Of a DNA stretch of 64,000 bases, positions 1 through 16,849 are shown piece by piece; the first letter of the stretch is position 1, and the number at the start of each line of letters is the position of its first letter. Source of the DNA: Parus major (taxonomy: Eukaryota; Chordata; Aves; Passeriformes; Paridae); contig NC_031770.1 in assembly GCF_001522545.3 (NCBI RefSeq), positions 107,486,130-107,550,129 of the forward strand. Reading direction: 5' to 3'. The notes beneath the pieces were generated by a model. It ran no database searches. It was given only the letters and a program-made list of their open reading frames with translations, and was not told the DNA's origin. A program made the translations under genes and the position numbers.

Positions 1-1269
1 GATCATCCTTGCAGTGTTTTGTTGCTCTTCCATCTTGCCTCCATCTTCCTTAATCGTGGATGAGAAGAGCCCCATACAGTACCCAAGTTAGGTAACTACA
101 ATAGCCTTCACATGGCATTGACATATCTCAATGCTGAAATCTCTTCAGCTCATATTTTCCAGGCTTCTGATTTAGTATTTTTGTTAAATGTGTATCACCT
201 TAGTGACTCCTTTATCCACCTTTATCCTCCTCCTTTATCTAGAAGTAACTGGTATATCCATCCTCTCTGCTATAAACAGGGAATGAATCTGTTCTTAGAT
301 TGTTTTTGTTACAAGACTCTTCAGTGCACAGCTTCCACAGTTTTACCAGATTCTGTCTTTTTTCTTGTGTCTCATGAGAGCTTTGTAGGTTTGCAACCAG
401 CGTGGCTTGTCTGGAAACAGAATACATCCAGCTCTGAGATAGGAGTTTATTTCTTAAAGGGACATTTATATCCACTACAGAACTACTTTCAGGGAAAACT
501 AACTTAATAATTGTGAATTATATCCCTTTCCCTATTGTGGTTAGTTCCTTGGAGTATCTTTTACATGAATGAACAGGAAAAATTAAAATAGGAAAAATGC
601 TTTCTTTATTTGCTTGCAAAACTCTAGGAAAAACATTCGGCTAAAGTTCTAAATCACAGCCATCTCCTAAATCAAATGTGTAGCAAGGGTGATAATGAGT
701 GTAAACACACTGAATAATAAAATGTAATTTGGGTTCTGAGTTCTAGGGCTCTAATCCAAAGCTCACTGATGTCTGTGGAAAGGCTTCCATTGATTTGAAT
801 TAGGCCTTGGCTTTTGTCCTGAATGAACACAATACCAGTGGAGCTATTCACGAAAGAAATGTTTGGAAATAAATCACAGGAACTTGCTGTGTCAGAACCC
901 AATTCACTTGCTAATTATGGCTGTCATGTTTTACAATGCTCATTGTGTTGATACTTTGTCATAGTCCCTCACATGAACTAACCAAATTCAATCTTAAAAA
1001 AATAATTTGCTGCTGCTGCTGTTATTGGAACATTGTTTCTGGATCATTACTCTGACGTTTGAAACCTTTAACTTTTAGACTAAACCTGTTTATGCCAACT
1101 GTTTCCACTTGTTTTATGCCAACGTAGTCTTTTAGATTTACTCCATACAGTGTGATTTGTCCTTGTTCTGAACGGTACTGGTAAATTACTGATGACTGTC
1201 CATCTCAGGTTTTGTTTTGTTTTTCTAAATAAGCCGAGCATTTTCATTTTTTATTTAATAAGCTGTTAA

Positions 1270-1745
1270 TTCATAGAATTATGGAATGGTTAAAGATGGA
1301 AAAGACCTTTAAGATCACTGAATTTAACCATTAACCCAGCACTGCTGTGATGACCACTAACCCATCTCCCCAAGTGCCACATCCACCTGACTTTTGAGCA
1401 TTCCCAGTGATGGAGATTCCACCAATTGCTTGGGCAGTCTGTTCCAACACCTGTCGACCCTTTCAGTGAAGAAATTCTTCCTAATGTCCGGCTGAAACCT
1501 CCCCTGGCTCAGCTTGAGGCCGTGTCCTCTTGTCCTGTCCCTGTTCCCTGGGAGCAGATCCCGACCCCACCTGGCTGTCCCCTCCTGTCAGGGAGTTGTG
1601 CAGAGCCAGAGGTCCCTCCTGAGCCTCCTTTTCTCCAGGCTGAGCTTCCCCAGCTCCTCCCTCAGCTGCTCCTCATCAGAGCTGTGCTCCAGACCCTTCC
1701 CCAGCTCCATTCCCTTTTCTGGACTCATTCCAGCACCTCCCTGTA
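1270..1745 (-). mobile_element. CR1 LINE fragment, 3' end
   Basis: The plus strand reads as the reverse complement of a CR1 3' region: it begins with a tail-like TCATAGAATTATGGAATGG, continues through the conserved block around the reverse complement of ATTAGGAAGAATTTCTTCAC (near 1470-1490), and ends in the CTGTGCTCCAGACCCTTCCCCAG block (1680-1705). The same blocks recur at 24590-25257 and 47050-47600. It is 5'-truncated. The open frames inside it are relics, not a gene. Confidence 0.85.
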
Positions 1746-3605
1746 ACCTTTAGTTGGATCTATTCCCATTAATCTGCTTAAGATACAGGCAACAAACCCT
1801 GCATTTTTAATGAACTGCAATAGTGCTTTGTACAATGCTGTTAATACTCTCCTTGCTTTACTGAAAATACTTTTCCAAATACACCCAGCATCTTATTAAC
1901 CTCCCTGTGGCTGCATTTCACTGATCACTGTTACCATGTGACTTGCAGGATCTTGGTCCCAGATGAGCTGCCATTTAGTGCTAGAAATTGGTTTTATTCC
2001 AGGAGGGCATAGGTTTGCCCTTGTCCTCAGAGGCTTTTAGCTCCTGTCTGTCACTGCAGCGCTCATTTCTTCCTTGCATGGTGCTGTGTTTATTCTCAGC
2101 ATTGGCTGTCCTAAATGATAACCATCAAACTGGAGTAATCAGCAGCTTTAATTAGTATGGTCCTACTTTGTGCTAATTTCATTAATTTGGAAAACAAACA
2201 AAAGAGCTTTGGAAACTGCTAGAGGCACTGAGTGATGGGAGCTGACAGAAGGTGACAGGAAAGAACTGGGGAAAGGTGCCCAGTGTTGGGCAAAGGAATA
2301 ATGAGATGAAGAGAGGGCACAGGGCCCACGAGGGAGAAGTGAGAACTTGGTGAAGTGAATGTTTCTCACATTTTCCAGACCATTATTTGGGCCTCACTGA
2401 GACATACTTGGGATGGATGAAAACACTGCAAAATCCCAGAAATAAATGCATAACTCATGACTTTCTACATTTTGACTTTTCAAGAATAGCAACGCTGCTG
2501 CTTAACTTTGGATGTTTCCTTTTTTTCCCCACAAGTTTTCAAAGTGCTCTGAAAGTTCAAAGACTTACTTTCTAAAAGCATTTTAAAAGTACTGACTCCT
2601 AAAAGCACTTTAAAAGTCCCGAATTGAGAAGATTACGAGTCTTGCATAATTTATCCACAAAACTTGAAAGGGAAAGAATTTGCTTAGGTCTTTAAAATGC
2701 ATATGATAAATTTTCCTATAGATTGGAATGACTCTGAAAGACTTTTATCCAGATAAGTGCATTCAGCAGATATTAGAAGTCACAGGCAATAGCAATTAAG
2801 GCATAAGGCGTTTCCTGGGAATTTATATCAAGCTGGGAGGAGTGGGGATGGCTCAAAATGCAGCTGAGGGCCATTAACTTCACTTGATGATTAATGACCT
2901 CTGCTGAGGTCATTATTATTATCAGCTGAAAACTTAGAAAAATCCAGATGTATGAATCTTTTTAATGGGAGTTGCAGTTTCAGACAGTGCAGTGGAAGTG
3001 TCCCCACTGTGGATAGACTGACCTGTAATAATATCAAATGGAGGGCATGATTTCCCTGCTCCCCACAGCATTTTCAGGAGCATTAATCAAGGCTGGGTCT
3101 TTAAAGCTATGCCAGTATCAAATTGAAAAGCAAGCAGAATAAAGCCCTTAGTGCTTTTAAGTTCTCCCAATGTGGCAATGGCATCCAGGACTTAATCAGC
3201 TTTTTTCACAGTTCTCCATCTATCCCTTTCAGTGCCTAATCAGAGTGAGTCTCAGTGTAGTCTGGGGATGTGCCCAGCACATTCCTTGTGCTCACTGTTC
3301 TTGGACCCACGTTTGAAATTGTGTTCTCCCTAATGTTGTGTTAGGTCCCTCACCAAGATCTGGGCTCTGGTTATGTTACAGAGAGGTCAAGTACTCAGTC
3401 CTGACTGCTGCATCCAGACAGGGAGCATCTCTTTATTTATAAATAGTTGGAATAGATATTTCCCAGTGTCCAGACAAGTCCATGCATGGTTCCTTCCCCT
3501 CTTGGTGAAACTTTCTTATTTATATAATGAATGATTTCATTGTTGACTCATAGAGAAAGTGAGAGCTACTACTATGAGACTTCTGTTATAGTATCTTGAT
3601 CAACC

Positions 3606-3607
3606 TA

Positions 3608-3656
<49 letters not shown>

Positions 3657-3661
3657 ATATA

Positions 3662-3694
<33 letters not shown>

Positions 3695-3706
3695 ATACAC
3701 ACACAC
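3606..3706. repeat. Composite microsatellite (TA)n/(GT)n/(ATGT)n
   Basis: The sequence runs from TATATATGTG through a TA run, a GT run, a second TA run, about six ATGT units and a short ACACAC run. It is a compound dinucleotide and tetranucleotide array within RCAN2 intronic DNA. A CR1 3' fragment begins about 12 bp further on. Confidence 0.95.
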
Positions 3707-3717
3707 CTTTATATCTC

Positions 3718-3775
3718 TCACAGAACCATAGAATTTAGGATTAACTGTTGACCCAGCACTGCCAAGTCCCCCACT
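3718..3775 (-). mobile_element. CR1 LINE 3'-end remnant
   Basis: A short stretch resembles the reverse-complement CR1 tail: CACAGAACCATAGAATTTAG followed by TTGACCCAGCACTGCCAAG, a block also found near 1330 and 36605. It is too short to assign a subfamily and sits against the microsatellite. Confidence 0.6.
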
Positions 3776-4854
3776 AATACATATTTAAATTTGTTTGCTT
3801 CATTTAAAAAATGTACTGGAGAGGTCTGAAGTAGGTAATAAAGACAACAGGAAGACATAAGCTTTAGTTAGTCACTTTTTTTTTTATTTGGACTGTGTTT
3901 CTGAATGCTGTGTGAGTCTTGCTTTACACAGACACTGGGCCCCTGTCCCTTTCTTTCCCTTCCCCCAGCCCTTTTTCCCTGGTCATTGTGAAGGTTGTAG
4001 CATCAAAATTCCAATCAGGACAGGACTGAGATGACTGCTGCTTTTGGCTGACCTTTATACAAATACCACTGATGTAGCCTTTTGCTCAGGAAAATTGAAT
4101 TTTTCAAAAAATATAAGCAAAGCAGATAAAAAGCTTAACTGGGGTGTGAAATGTTGACAATTTAGACATTGGGTGGTAAGACTAGACCTACTTGTACAAA
4201 CCTATGCACTTCACACTGTTTTGGGGATTGCTGCATGCCTTTAGTCACCCTCTGCCAAACCACAGAGCTCTTGCCTCCCTTTTTTCTTTTTCTTTCTTTT
4301 TTCCTTCCTCCAAAGTATCTCCTGCGGTGAGAGGAAGAGGTGAGTGAGGTCAGGCAGAATGAAATGAAAATCATGAAAGCTTAATAGACCATAGGGAGGT
4401 TCCTTTGAGCGGCTGCCAGCGATGGGATATCAGTTATGGGGAGGAAGACCACAGAGCTGGCAGTGAATGAAAGGAGATCAGGCACATGTGCTGTGGTGTC
4501 ACAGCCCTGGCTGTGGAACTGGGCTGTTTCCTTATTAACTGCTTAACAAATGTCTCACTCTGACAGTAGTTACTCCCACGGTGCTGTTAGTGCTCCCTGA
4601 TGCAGCTGTACTGTGCTTCAGGATGCATTTTTCTGAGAAGTTCTAAATTCTTTGTTTTGCTTGTAAGCTCAATAGATGAGAACTGAAGTACTGATGAGAT
4701 TATATAAATGGTATTTTCTTTTTATCTTCTGTAGTTTCTACCAGTTATCCACTGTAAGAGAACAGAAATTCTTTTCCTGGATGAGAAGCAAAGAAGTAGT
4801 ATTTTAAAATGTAATAATGTCAGGACTTGCAGAGATAGGAAAGAAAACAGAATC

Positions 4855-5010
4855 CTGAAATGGTTAGGGTTAGGGCAAGAATTGCAAAGAACCCTAACAA
4901 TCATCTAATTCCAATTCCCCTCCATGGGCAGGGACACCTTCCACTAGCCCAGGTCACTCAAAGCCCCATCCAGCCTTGCCTTGAACATTTCCAGGGATGG
5001 GGCATTCACA
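4855..5010 (-). mobile_element. CR1 LINE 3'-end fragment
   Basis: It contains the antisense CR1 block CCATGGGCAGGGACACCTTCC followed by AGCCCCATCCAGCCTTGCCTTGAACA and the CCAGGGATGGGGCA box, the same order as at 26860-26950. The 5' end as read here holds two TTAGGG units, which are a degenerate version of the CR1 TGGTTTGGGTTGGA motif and not a telomere relic. Confidence 0.8.
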
Positions 5011-5224
5011 TCAGGTTATCGTCAATATACATTATTGTGTCTATACAAACCTCTGACATAACAGCCCTCAGTGTGTGGGGTTTTTTTTCAAAACAGTTTT
5101 TCAGAACACCAGTGGGTTTTTTTCAGAATAAAGCAATCCTAAAAGCAGGGGCTTTGGTCTGGCTGATTCTCCATCTTACAAAGCTTCAAGTTTTGATTGC
5201 AGTAGTTAAAATGCTCAGATTTGA

Positions 5225-5335
5225 TGTGTGACTCACTGTATGGCAGTCTGAAATCTGAGTAAACATGAAGGTTGGACTAAATAATAATGATCCCCTTTCA
5301 GCCTTGGCATTTTATGAATCAGTGTTTGTATGAAT
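5225..5335 (+). mobile_element. Degenerate CR1 3' tail
   Basis: The stretch reads like an old sense-strand CR1 end: GAAGGTTGGACTAAATAATAATGATCCC, then TTTCAGCCTTGGCATTTTATGAATCAGTG, comparable with the cleaner tail at 23918-23995. It is diverged, so the boundaries are approximate. Confidence 0.5.
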
Positions 5336-6145
5336 GAAGAGACCTGTGCAAGTGTCAGAACTGATTTAAGGACTTTGGGTTTATTTGATGGTGTGGAACT
5401 TAGTCCTCTGTGTGCTCATAGCTTGCAGAGAAATCACCAAGTCTGAGCCTCCAAGGCTGCCAAAGTGTCTTGAATTTCTGTTCAAGTCCATGGATGTGGT
5501 AAACTTCAGACATTCCTTTTATAATGTTAAAGTATCCCTATTTTTGTCATGAGCTTTTAAGCATGTTTCTACAGCTAAACATTTTGAAGCCTGTAGTTTG
5601 TCTTTGAGACAGATCACTGTTTTCAGTTATCTGATCTGTTTCCAGATGCTGCAGGAACTCTCAGAGAACAAGTGTGTGTTCTCTTAAGTATTTGAATGAC
5701 AAAACATCCAGAAAAACATGTCATGCAATACAAAATGTCCCTGCAGTGCTGATGTGGATGTAAGCTTCAGTTGCAGCCTTTGTCTGCTGATTCCACTGTA
5801 ATTCAGCACAATGGTTGCTTCTGTGCAGATGAGCCCACCATTGTCTGGTGTTTTCAGTCATGTGCTCTTTCAGCTTCATTTCATATGTCACTGCCATAGG
5901 TTTGTTCAACTTTTATGAGAAGTTCAATAGCTGCTGAGTTCTCAATTTAAAGTCTTCTTTCCCTAAACGTTTTGCAGAGTTCAGCACTACTAGACCACTG
6001 CTTTCCTTAATTTCTTTTCACAGAGCCTTTATTTGCCTATGGACACCTGTCCCCAAAAGCCACAGGTTGAAACCTCCTGCTTAAACAGTTGTCAAGTTTC
6101 AGATTGTTGTTTGACTCAGACTGATGTCACAGAGCACAAAGTTAA

Positions 6146-9205
<3,060 letters not shown>

Positions 9206-10290
9206 TGAAAACACGTCAGGAAAAGCAGACAAGAAATACCAGTGTAGATAATAACTGTAGAGGGAGTTGGCATAGACTTGGCAGTTGCATTAAAATTTGG
9301 ATTTCAGCTGATGGATGTCACCTGGTTCTTTCCTTCAGAATGAGTATTGCCAGGTGTAGGCACAGAATTGTGTGTTATCTGCAGCTTGTGAGAGCTGATC
9401 AAAGCTTTGCTTATACCATTTACTGTGCTGGGGTTTGTGCCTAGATGAAACAGCTGATGGTTTAGGTGGGGACTGGATGAATGTTTGGCTATGGATATGA
9501 GGAATTTTTGCTGTACACGACATCTGCTCAGTACTGCATTCCAAGGTGCAGATTTCTCACTTGAAAAGGTGCACCTCCACTGGAGTGGAGAATCTCTCAC
9601 GTTGTTTGTTGAGAGAGAACTACTGTTCCCCAGTCCCGGTGGGATTGCTCTGTTAGGAATGCTCATTTCCTGCTGAAAAATATGCAGGAGGAATGGGATA
9701 AGTTGTAGCCTCTGTTAGCACAGTATAAATGTCAATGAATAATGCATCCAGGTTTTCTTCTGTCTTCTCATCTTCAGCTAGTGCCAGGAGTTGAAGCTAG
9801 CTGGGACTTTCCAGCAATGCTTCCCCTTGGAAAATGCTCATCTGATGAAACCAAAAATTTACATTGGAGAGGATTACTTTTGATTTAATTAAGTCATCTT
9901 TACAAATAGTTTTCTTCCAAAGCTATTAAAGCATCCTGTTTTAGAATTTTCAAAATGAGAAAGGTTCCAGTTTCAGGTCTAAGCAGTATCATTTACAAAT
10001 TAATCTGATTTACATTTATAAGCCACAAGGAAAAAATAGCCTATTAAAATAACTTCATACTGAAATAAAGCATTTCAGATCCAATCTAATAACAATTGTG
10101 GGGGTGAGCTCATGAAAATTTAGCAGTTTATTTTTGAAATTCTTGTGGGATGAGAGAATTGTTTTTTCCCCAGCTGTACTGGGAATGCTGCTTGCTCGCT
10201 CTGAGAACATCTTCCAATTGCAGACATCTTATCATTGGGGCTTTTGTGCAACTGCACCAAAGGAACTCAGAGCTGGAGTGCATGGGGTGC

Positions 10291-10336
10291 ATGTTTCATG
10301 ATTCACAAGGAAGATGTTTCATGATTCACAAGGTTT
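10291..10336. repeat. 23-bp tandem duplication
   Basis: ATGTTTCATGATTCACAAGG occurs at 10291-10310 and again at 10314-10333, separated by AAG, giving a unit of 23 bp. The two 20-bp cores are identical, which suggests a recent local duplication within the RCAN2 intron. Confidence 0.9.
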
Positions 10337-12952
10337 GCAGGATTATCTCCTATCTTTTTCACATGGGATCTCTCACAAGAGGAAAATATATATCAGGAGA
10401 TCCCTATGGTTTGTTCCCCTTCAGCAGGAAAGCCTGTGGAAAAAGGCAGTCAGGTGGAAGAATTCATATGATACTGCATATTATGATTTCCAGGAGTGAT
10501 ACTTTGCTTCAAAAATGCTGAATAAAAGCAAAACCAAAAACCTCTTTTTTTTTTTTTTTCTTTTTTTTTTCCCTTTGATGCAGCAGTGTTATAAATGGAA
10601 ACATGTAAACGAATTCCCAAGCTGGCTGGGTAATAAATCAATTCCTGTTCTGGAGCAGTGGAATGTGAAATATCACTCATTGTCCCACACTCTGGGACAG
10701 CTTTGCATGAAGGTCAAATTCACCCGGATTTAAGGAGCCTGCAGGGAGCAATATGAAAAGCCATTGTGTGCTCTCTTCTTTCTATTTTTAGCACTTGTTA
10801 GAGGGATCAATTTTAGTTAACTGCAGCGGTGGGTTTAAAATAGTGTTGCTGTTCTCAGTTGTGCATTTACTATGTTTAGAATTCATTGAAAAACAAATCC
10901 CACTAACACTCATTTCTCAGTATTGCAGCAGTAAAACGCTGCTGGACATCAAACAGCATCAGTAGCCACAGAGAAGAGATTCTTTTCGTTCAAAAACACA
11001 ATTTAAAAATGTAACTATGGCTTATCAGCTGTTGAAAAATACTCACTTGGCACAGTTGTTTATAGACCTGAGAATGTTAGGATTGGACTTTCTTGTCTTT
11101 AACTTGTGAGGAATCTTTGTTATATTGAATACAATGGTTTGATAAAATAAACATCTGAGGACCAAGGAAACTCATTAGCGCTTCAAAATAGTGAACAGTG
11201 TTTTTGTATGCCCTCAGCATAAGATGAGTTTTATTGTCCTACTTCACTAGGAATGCAAGATGTACTACTTGGACACAGACCCATACTCCTTTCCCATTCC
11301 CTGAATCCAGGTCATCTCCTGTCACTGTACCGTGCCATAATCATCATAGCCACAAAGTTAGAGACCAAAACTGTCCCTGGGTGTGAAATGTTGGGAGCTT
11401 TGCTCCAGAGTATAAGGAGTACGCTGCAAGTGAGTTAACAGATTTGCTGTGTGCCAGCAGTTTTGGCACAGGTATTTTAGCTGCAGCATTGATAGGCTGG
11501 CATCTTGGAGATCTAATGGAACAGATTTCTTTCTGTGCTCAAAAGGAAGCTGGTTTTGGTCCTTTCACGTGGAATTGAGATTGGTGAGGGTGCATTTACT
11601 CCTTAGGGAAGATCATGGCATATTTAATTAAGTTCCTGGATGATTGATGTATATTCTCACTTTCTGCAGATGCAGAAATTAGGTTTTAAATGAGGCATGA
11701 ACAGAGTGCTGTAGATCAGTCAGAGCCAGGAACCGTGACTGTGCCTGGTGCTGACCACCAGCCTACAATCTTTTCAATATATTGCAAATCAAGAAGTGCA
11801 ATTATTAATCAGTTTGATGGAAAACACTTCCACTGTCAAGACAACTTCCAGTAGTTTGATCTGCTGATGAAGATATGAAGACATCAGGGCCTGGAGTAGA
11901 GAACAGCTTGATAGGTTGCAAGCATTCCTGTATGAAAAAGCTAGCTCCAAGTTAGGCCAGGTACAACCTGGACCTGACAAACAACCAACCAACCACCCCA
12001 CCTTGCAAACATATTTTAAATGAGAAATATTTGCAAGGTGGAGGGAGAGGGAGTCTCCAGGTCCAGGCTGTATCTACAGCAGAGCTGCTCCTCTCCAAGG
12101 ATAGGCAGCTGTTTGCCGTTTATTAGTGCAGTGATTTACAAAGTATCCTTTTGGCACTAGAGTATGCCCTTTCTTTTCTGGATATCAATCCCTCCCTCTC
12201 CATATTGACTCCTCAACCTGCCTCTATCTGCTTTCCTTCCCTCACTGCCTCTTTCTTCACAAGAATTGCTTTGTTCCCCCTCATTTCTAGCTCTGCACTC
12301 CTGAGCGCCTTTCCCCAGGATCCCAGGTGCCACATCCTGACTTCCCCTTGCCAGCCTCAACCCCTGCTGCTCCGCACTGTGGTTGCCCAGAGAAATTTTT
12401 TTTCTCCCGTGGGTTTGGTTCACAGATCACAGCTACACTGATGGGATCTGCACTGTACAATGACACCCAGCACAGGTCAGGCTGCTGAGCACTTTACTTG
12501 CTCTATGCACTCACTGGTGCAGTTTTGCACTCTGTCAGTGGCCACTTGCCTCACAGCTTCGGGCAGTGTTGAAAAATGAGTGCAAGGCATCATTTCCAGC
12601 AATCCACAGAGACAAGTCTGCACCAGTTGCACTCCTCTCCATGTTATGCAGTCCCTTATCAGCGTTCCAGCAGGCTTTGCACCTCAGGCTACACTCTGGG
12701 TCTTGTACAATACATTTTTCACATTATGAAAGTGCCATTCTGAAGTGCCACACATGGTGGCTCTTGAGTCCACGGTGGTGGCACTTGGGACACAGAAGAG
12801 ACCTGGCAGCTTCCTGTGCCACTTGGGTGTTGGGTCTGGGCTTCATTTTTGTCTCTGAGCAATTCAGAAGTAGCTGTTCCTGCTATGCTCTAGCTGGGCT
12901 TCTTGAGGAGGATGCAGAGCATCTGGCCCTGCTCTGACCTGTGTTTGGCTCA

Positions 12953-12970
12953 CCCTTCCCTAGGGAAGGG
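12953..12970. repeat. 18-bp perfect palindrome
   Basis: CCCTTCCCTAGGGAAGGG equals its own reverse complement over 18 bases with no loop. It lies in the last RCAN2 intron in a G/C-richer patch, and has no match to a repeat I know. Confidence 0.9.
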
Positions 12971-15896
12971 GAAAACAGGTGAGAGCAGGACCCTGCCCAG
13001 GAAATGTACACAAGGATTTCAGACCATCTCACAAGGCAGATTTTCTGTGGCCAAATGTTTTCAAACTCTCCTGTTTATCATCACTGATTCAAATGAAATC
13101 ATAAATACTTCATATGACTCCCAGGGAGGATTAAAAGGGGACGGAGGGGCAAACAAATGGTGACAGATAAAACTTTTAATCTCTGTCCTTCCTCTCCCTG
13201 CTGTTCTGTGGCTGCTTTTGCCCATCTCTCCTCTTCTCTCTTCTCCCCTCTCCCAGGGGAAGGAGAGCTGCTGGATGGAGAATTTTTTTCCTCTGGTAAG
13301 GAGAGGAGGGTGCCCAACTCCTGCAATGTCAATAATGGGCTTTCAGGGAGCAGCTCTTCTGCTTTGCTATGGCAGATCCATGCTGTAGAGGTGTTTTATG
13401 GAGGTATTTTGTGGGATGGGTTGTAGCTCTTCTGTCACAAACATGCACCCATACAAAGGACCTCCTGTTATTTGTAAAGCACTTGGATGAAGGGACTGTA
13501 AGTGGAAGGTATTTTCATGATGCTAATGCCACATTTACATGGACTGGACAGCTCTGAACTCATTAACCTTTGCTTATGAGTCTGAATTAGGGATGAGGTA
13601 GCTACACGTTATCATTAGCATTTGTTCATTATCCTTTATGTATATGAACATGATCTTTGCTGGACAAAAGGGCCCTGTTAGACAGGAACTGCACTATCAA
13701 CGAAAGGTCACAGTACTGACTCACAAAGGAATAGAAAATCCTATACAATTATTTTTAATTCTGAAATATCATAAGTTGCTTCTGTGCTCATCCTTGCGTC
13801 ACCCAAGGCTGTGGGTTTACTCCTGGCTTCTGAGGTCACAAAGTAGGGCCCAGTGACATAAAAGCAGATGTGCTCATTGTTAAGGGAGGAAACTTCAAAT
13901 TCTTACTGTTTTTCTTATTCAGAGCAAATGGTTAGAGAGGAACATCACTGCTGTTTTCAGGGGCTTATCAGACAGTTTTTTTGACAAGTCTGTATGGTAG
14001 ATGTGCCACAGTTGAATTCTTCCCTGAAGGGCAGAGTATATTTGATAAATTTTATAATTTTCTGGGTAAATATATATGAGTTGCCACTGTTAGCTTATGT
14101 GAAGGCTTAAATTTATTATTACAGGATAGAGATAGACCAAAGACAGCTGGAGGAGAAAAACTCCTGTCCCCAAGAATCCTTTGGCTTAGCTAGCCTGTAA
14201 GAATTCTCCAGGCAAGCAGGAGAAGCGGGAGCATGGATCAGTGTAGGGCCTGAGAACACAAAGCCATGTCACAGACTGCTGAATGAAGTCACTGGACAAA
14301 TAGTTGGGTGGTATTACAGAAATTGGTGAGTCTTACCTATGTTAACTCAACGTGCTACTCATAGCTTGGGACAACCTAGGTCTTGTAAACATGAGTGCAG
14401 TGACTCAACCTTTACTTCAGTAGCTGAACTGCTGCAGACTGAGCTCATTAATTATTTATTTTTTTTTTAATGCTGGAAACAGTGTTTAAGAAAAAAGGAA
14501 AAAACATAGGAAAACAGCAGAAGGGAAGGGCTAATCTGGCTGTATCTATTGGATTTTTATTTTGTGCTTATCAGCTTAGTGTTTTTCCACAAACAGCAAC
14601 TATGTTCGGAACAAGATACAGCTGTACAAAAGTCCCAGTCATTGTTGTCCTGTTCCTAACTCAGCCATGAAAAGGTTTTGTGCTGTTTGAGTACAGAACA
14701 GAGTCTGCAGCTCGTTTATGCTCAGAAATAACTGTATGCCTTAAAAACCTAATTTATGAGTGCATCACATTTTGGTTTGCAAAGTGACATTAATTGCTGC
14801 TGCAGTTACTTGTGCCAGAGGCATCTGAATATTTTTCCTTGCGTCTGTACTTTTTTCCACTGTTCTTTTCCAGCAGAAAGAGTCCTTCTGGGAGGGATTT
14901 GAGCAGTAAAAGAATGTGGCATTTGAACTGGGATTATTACCTTTTAAGAGGGCAGTGAATCTGATTTCCTCGGCAGTGCCGGTGTAGGAGGACAGGCCGG
15001 CGCTGCGTGTGCGCGGCACTGCGGAGCTGCCCACGGTGACAGTGACCAATGCAGCCCTCGGTGCTGGCTGGCAGCATTGACGTCAGCCCAGAGCTGAGAA
15101 ATTAGCTGGGGCCCACAGGGAAAATGGGCAGCGAAAAACCATATAATTCCTCAATGCAGCACAACCAAGCTATTTCTCTTTTCATATTTTAGCCTATCAG
15201 CAAGACCTGTAATGCTTTGCTCGATTTGGATTCAGAGGAAAGGTTGCCAAAAATAGAGCAGTTAAATGTCAACATTAATGGTATCACAGCAGTAAAATAT
15301 TTATCACAGCAAGATGCCCGGCTTATAGGTATTATTCACTAGTTGCCTCCTTTTTTTAAGCAAAAATACACCATGTCCTATGTCTCAAGCCACCCAGGCT
15401 TATTTGGACTAGGAATTTGTCAGCACAAACAGCATGTGAGCACAGTCCCAGAACTGCATGTGCTAATGCAGGACCAAACCTGCAACCCCTTCCTCAGGTG
15501 AATTACTCTGCCATAAACTGGCTAACAATGAAACTCCAAATTAGTACCACAGGCAAGCCACAGGGACTGCCATTTGCTTCCATGGTACAACACCTGATGC
15601 TGCTGGGTTCTGCCAGTGGTGCAGCACTTAGGAGCCATTGCACCACAAACAGAGGCCAATTGGGTTGCTGGGACCCCACCTTCCTCATCTCAGATGATTT
15701 TGCAGGCAATGTTTTTTTCTTAAAAGTCTTAAATTAATTCCTTGCAATTTAATAATCAAACTACTTGTATCCCATATGCAATCCAGAATACACGTAGTGC
15801 CAGCAGGCTGAATTCAGGACTGAAAGTCCTATGACTGATCCTTGGTTTGCTTGTGGACTTTTGCAGGTAACCACCCAAGCACATATGGGCCATTCA

Positions 15897-15948
15897 CTTA
15901 AGAGCTGGACTCGATGATCCTTGTGGGTCCCTTCCAATTCGGAATATT
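15897..15948 (+). mobile_element. CR1 LINE 3'-tail remnant
   Basis: The stretch GAGCTGGACTCGATGATCCTTGTGGGTCCCTTCCAA is the standard end of a sense CR1. The terminal ATTCTATG-type repeat has decayed into TTCGGAATATTTTCTGG followed by an A-run. Only about 50 bp are recognisable. Confidence 0.75.
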
Positions 15949-16663
15949 TTCTGGGGAAAAAAAAAAAGCCACATTCATCTTCCTCAGAGGAGCACTGTGT
16001 TGAGACTTAAAAAAGGAATGTAGATAGTAAGAAAATATAATGTACTGTTTAGGCGTTCAGCCTGCTCTAGTGAGCATTTTTAGACTGCTCTGTAATCTCA
16101 TCTGCAGAGACAAAATTCGTTACAGCCCCAGCTAAAGAGCTTTGAAACTGAAAATCTGTCTGGAGCAGAGATACAGGGGTTTTTTTTATTTCTGGAGAAA
16201 TTAGATTAAGTGTTGAAATCTGTCTGAGGGCAGCAACTGGGCTTTAAATGGGACCGAAGGAAAGCCATAGCAAAAATAAAGATCAATTCCAACCCAACGG
16301 GTGTGGAATAACTTCAGACCAACTGTTGGACAGGCTGGGTTCCATTTAATCTTTTTAACCGTGAACTTGTGTGTTCTTTCTCCTCTGCCTACTTTGGGGG
16401 TTTATTTCAGTGCTATTGGCCACCAATATTGATGTGAAAACCCATTATAGACATGAAGGTGTGTGTATTTCATGATGCTTTACAAACCTGTGATCAAACT
16501 GCCTCCCGGGACAGGATCCCCAGGATGTGTTGTGGCAGCTGGCAGAGTCCAGCTGTGCTGGTGCTCACCTGTATTTAGGAGCAGCACGCACTCAGCTCCC
16601 TACCCAGGTGTGGAGTATTCTGCAGTCCAGGAGTGCCATGGGCTGTCTCCTCGGATCTTTTGA

Positions 16664-16849
<186 letters not shown>

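Noticed and set aside
4862..4876. Two TTAGGG units, possible interstitial telomere repeat
   Set aside because: They sit where a CR1 3' end normally reads TGGTTTGGGTTGGA and are continuous with CR1 sequence, so they are decayed CR1.
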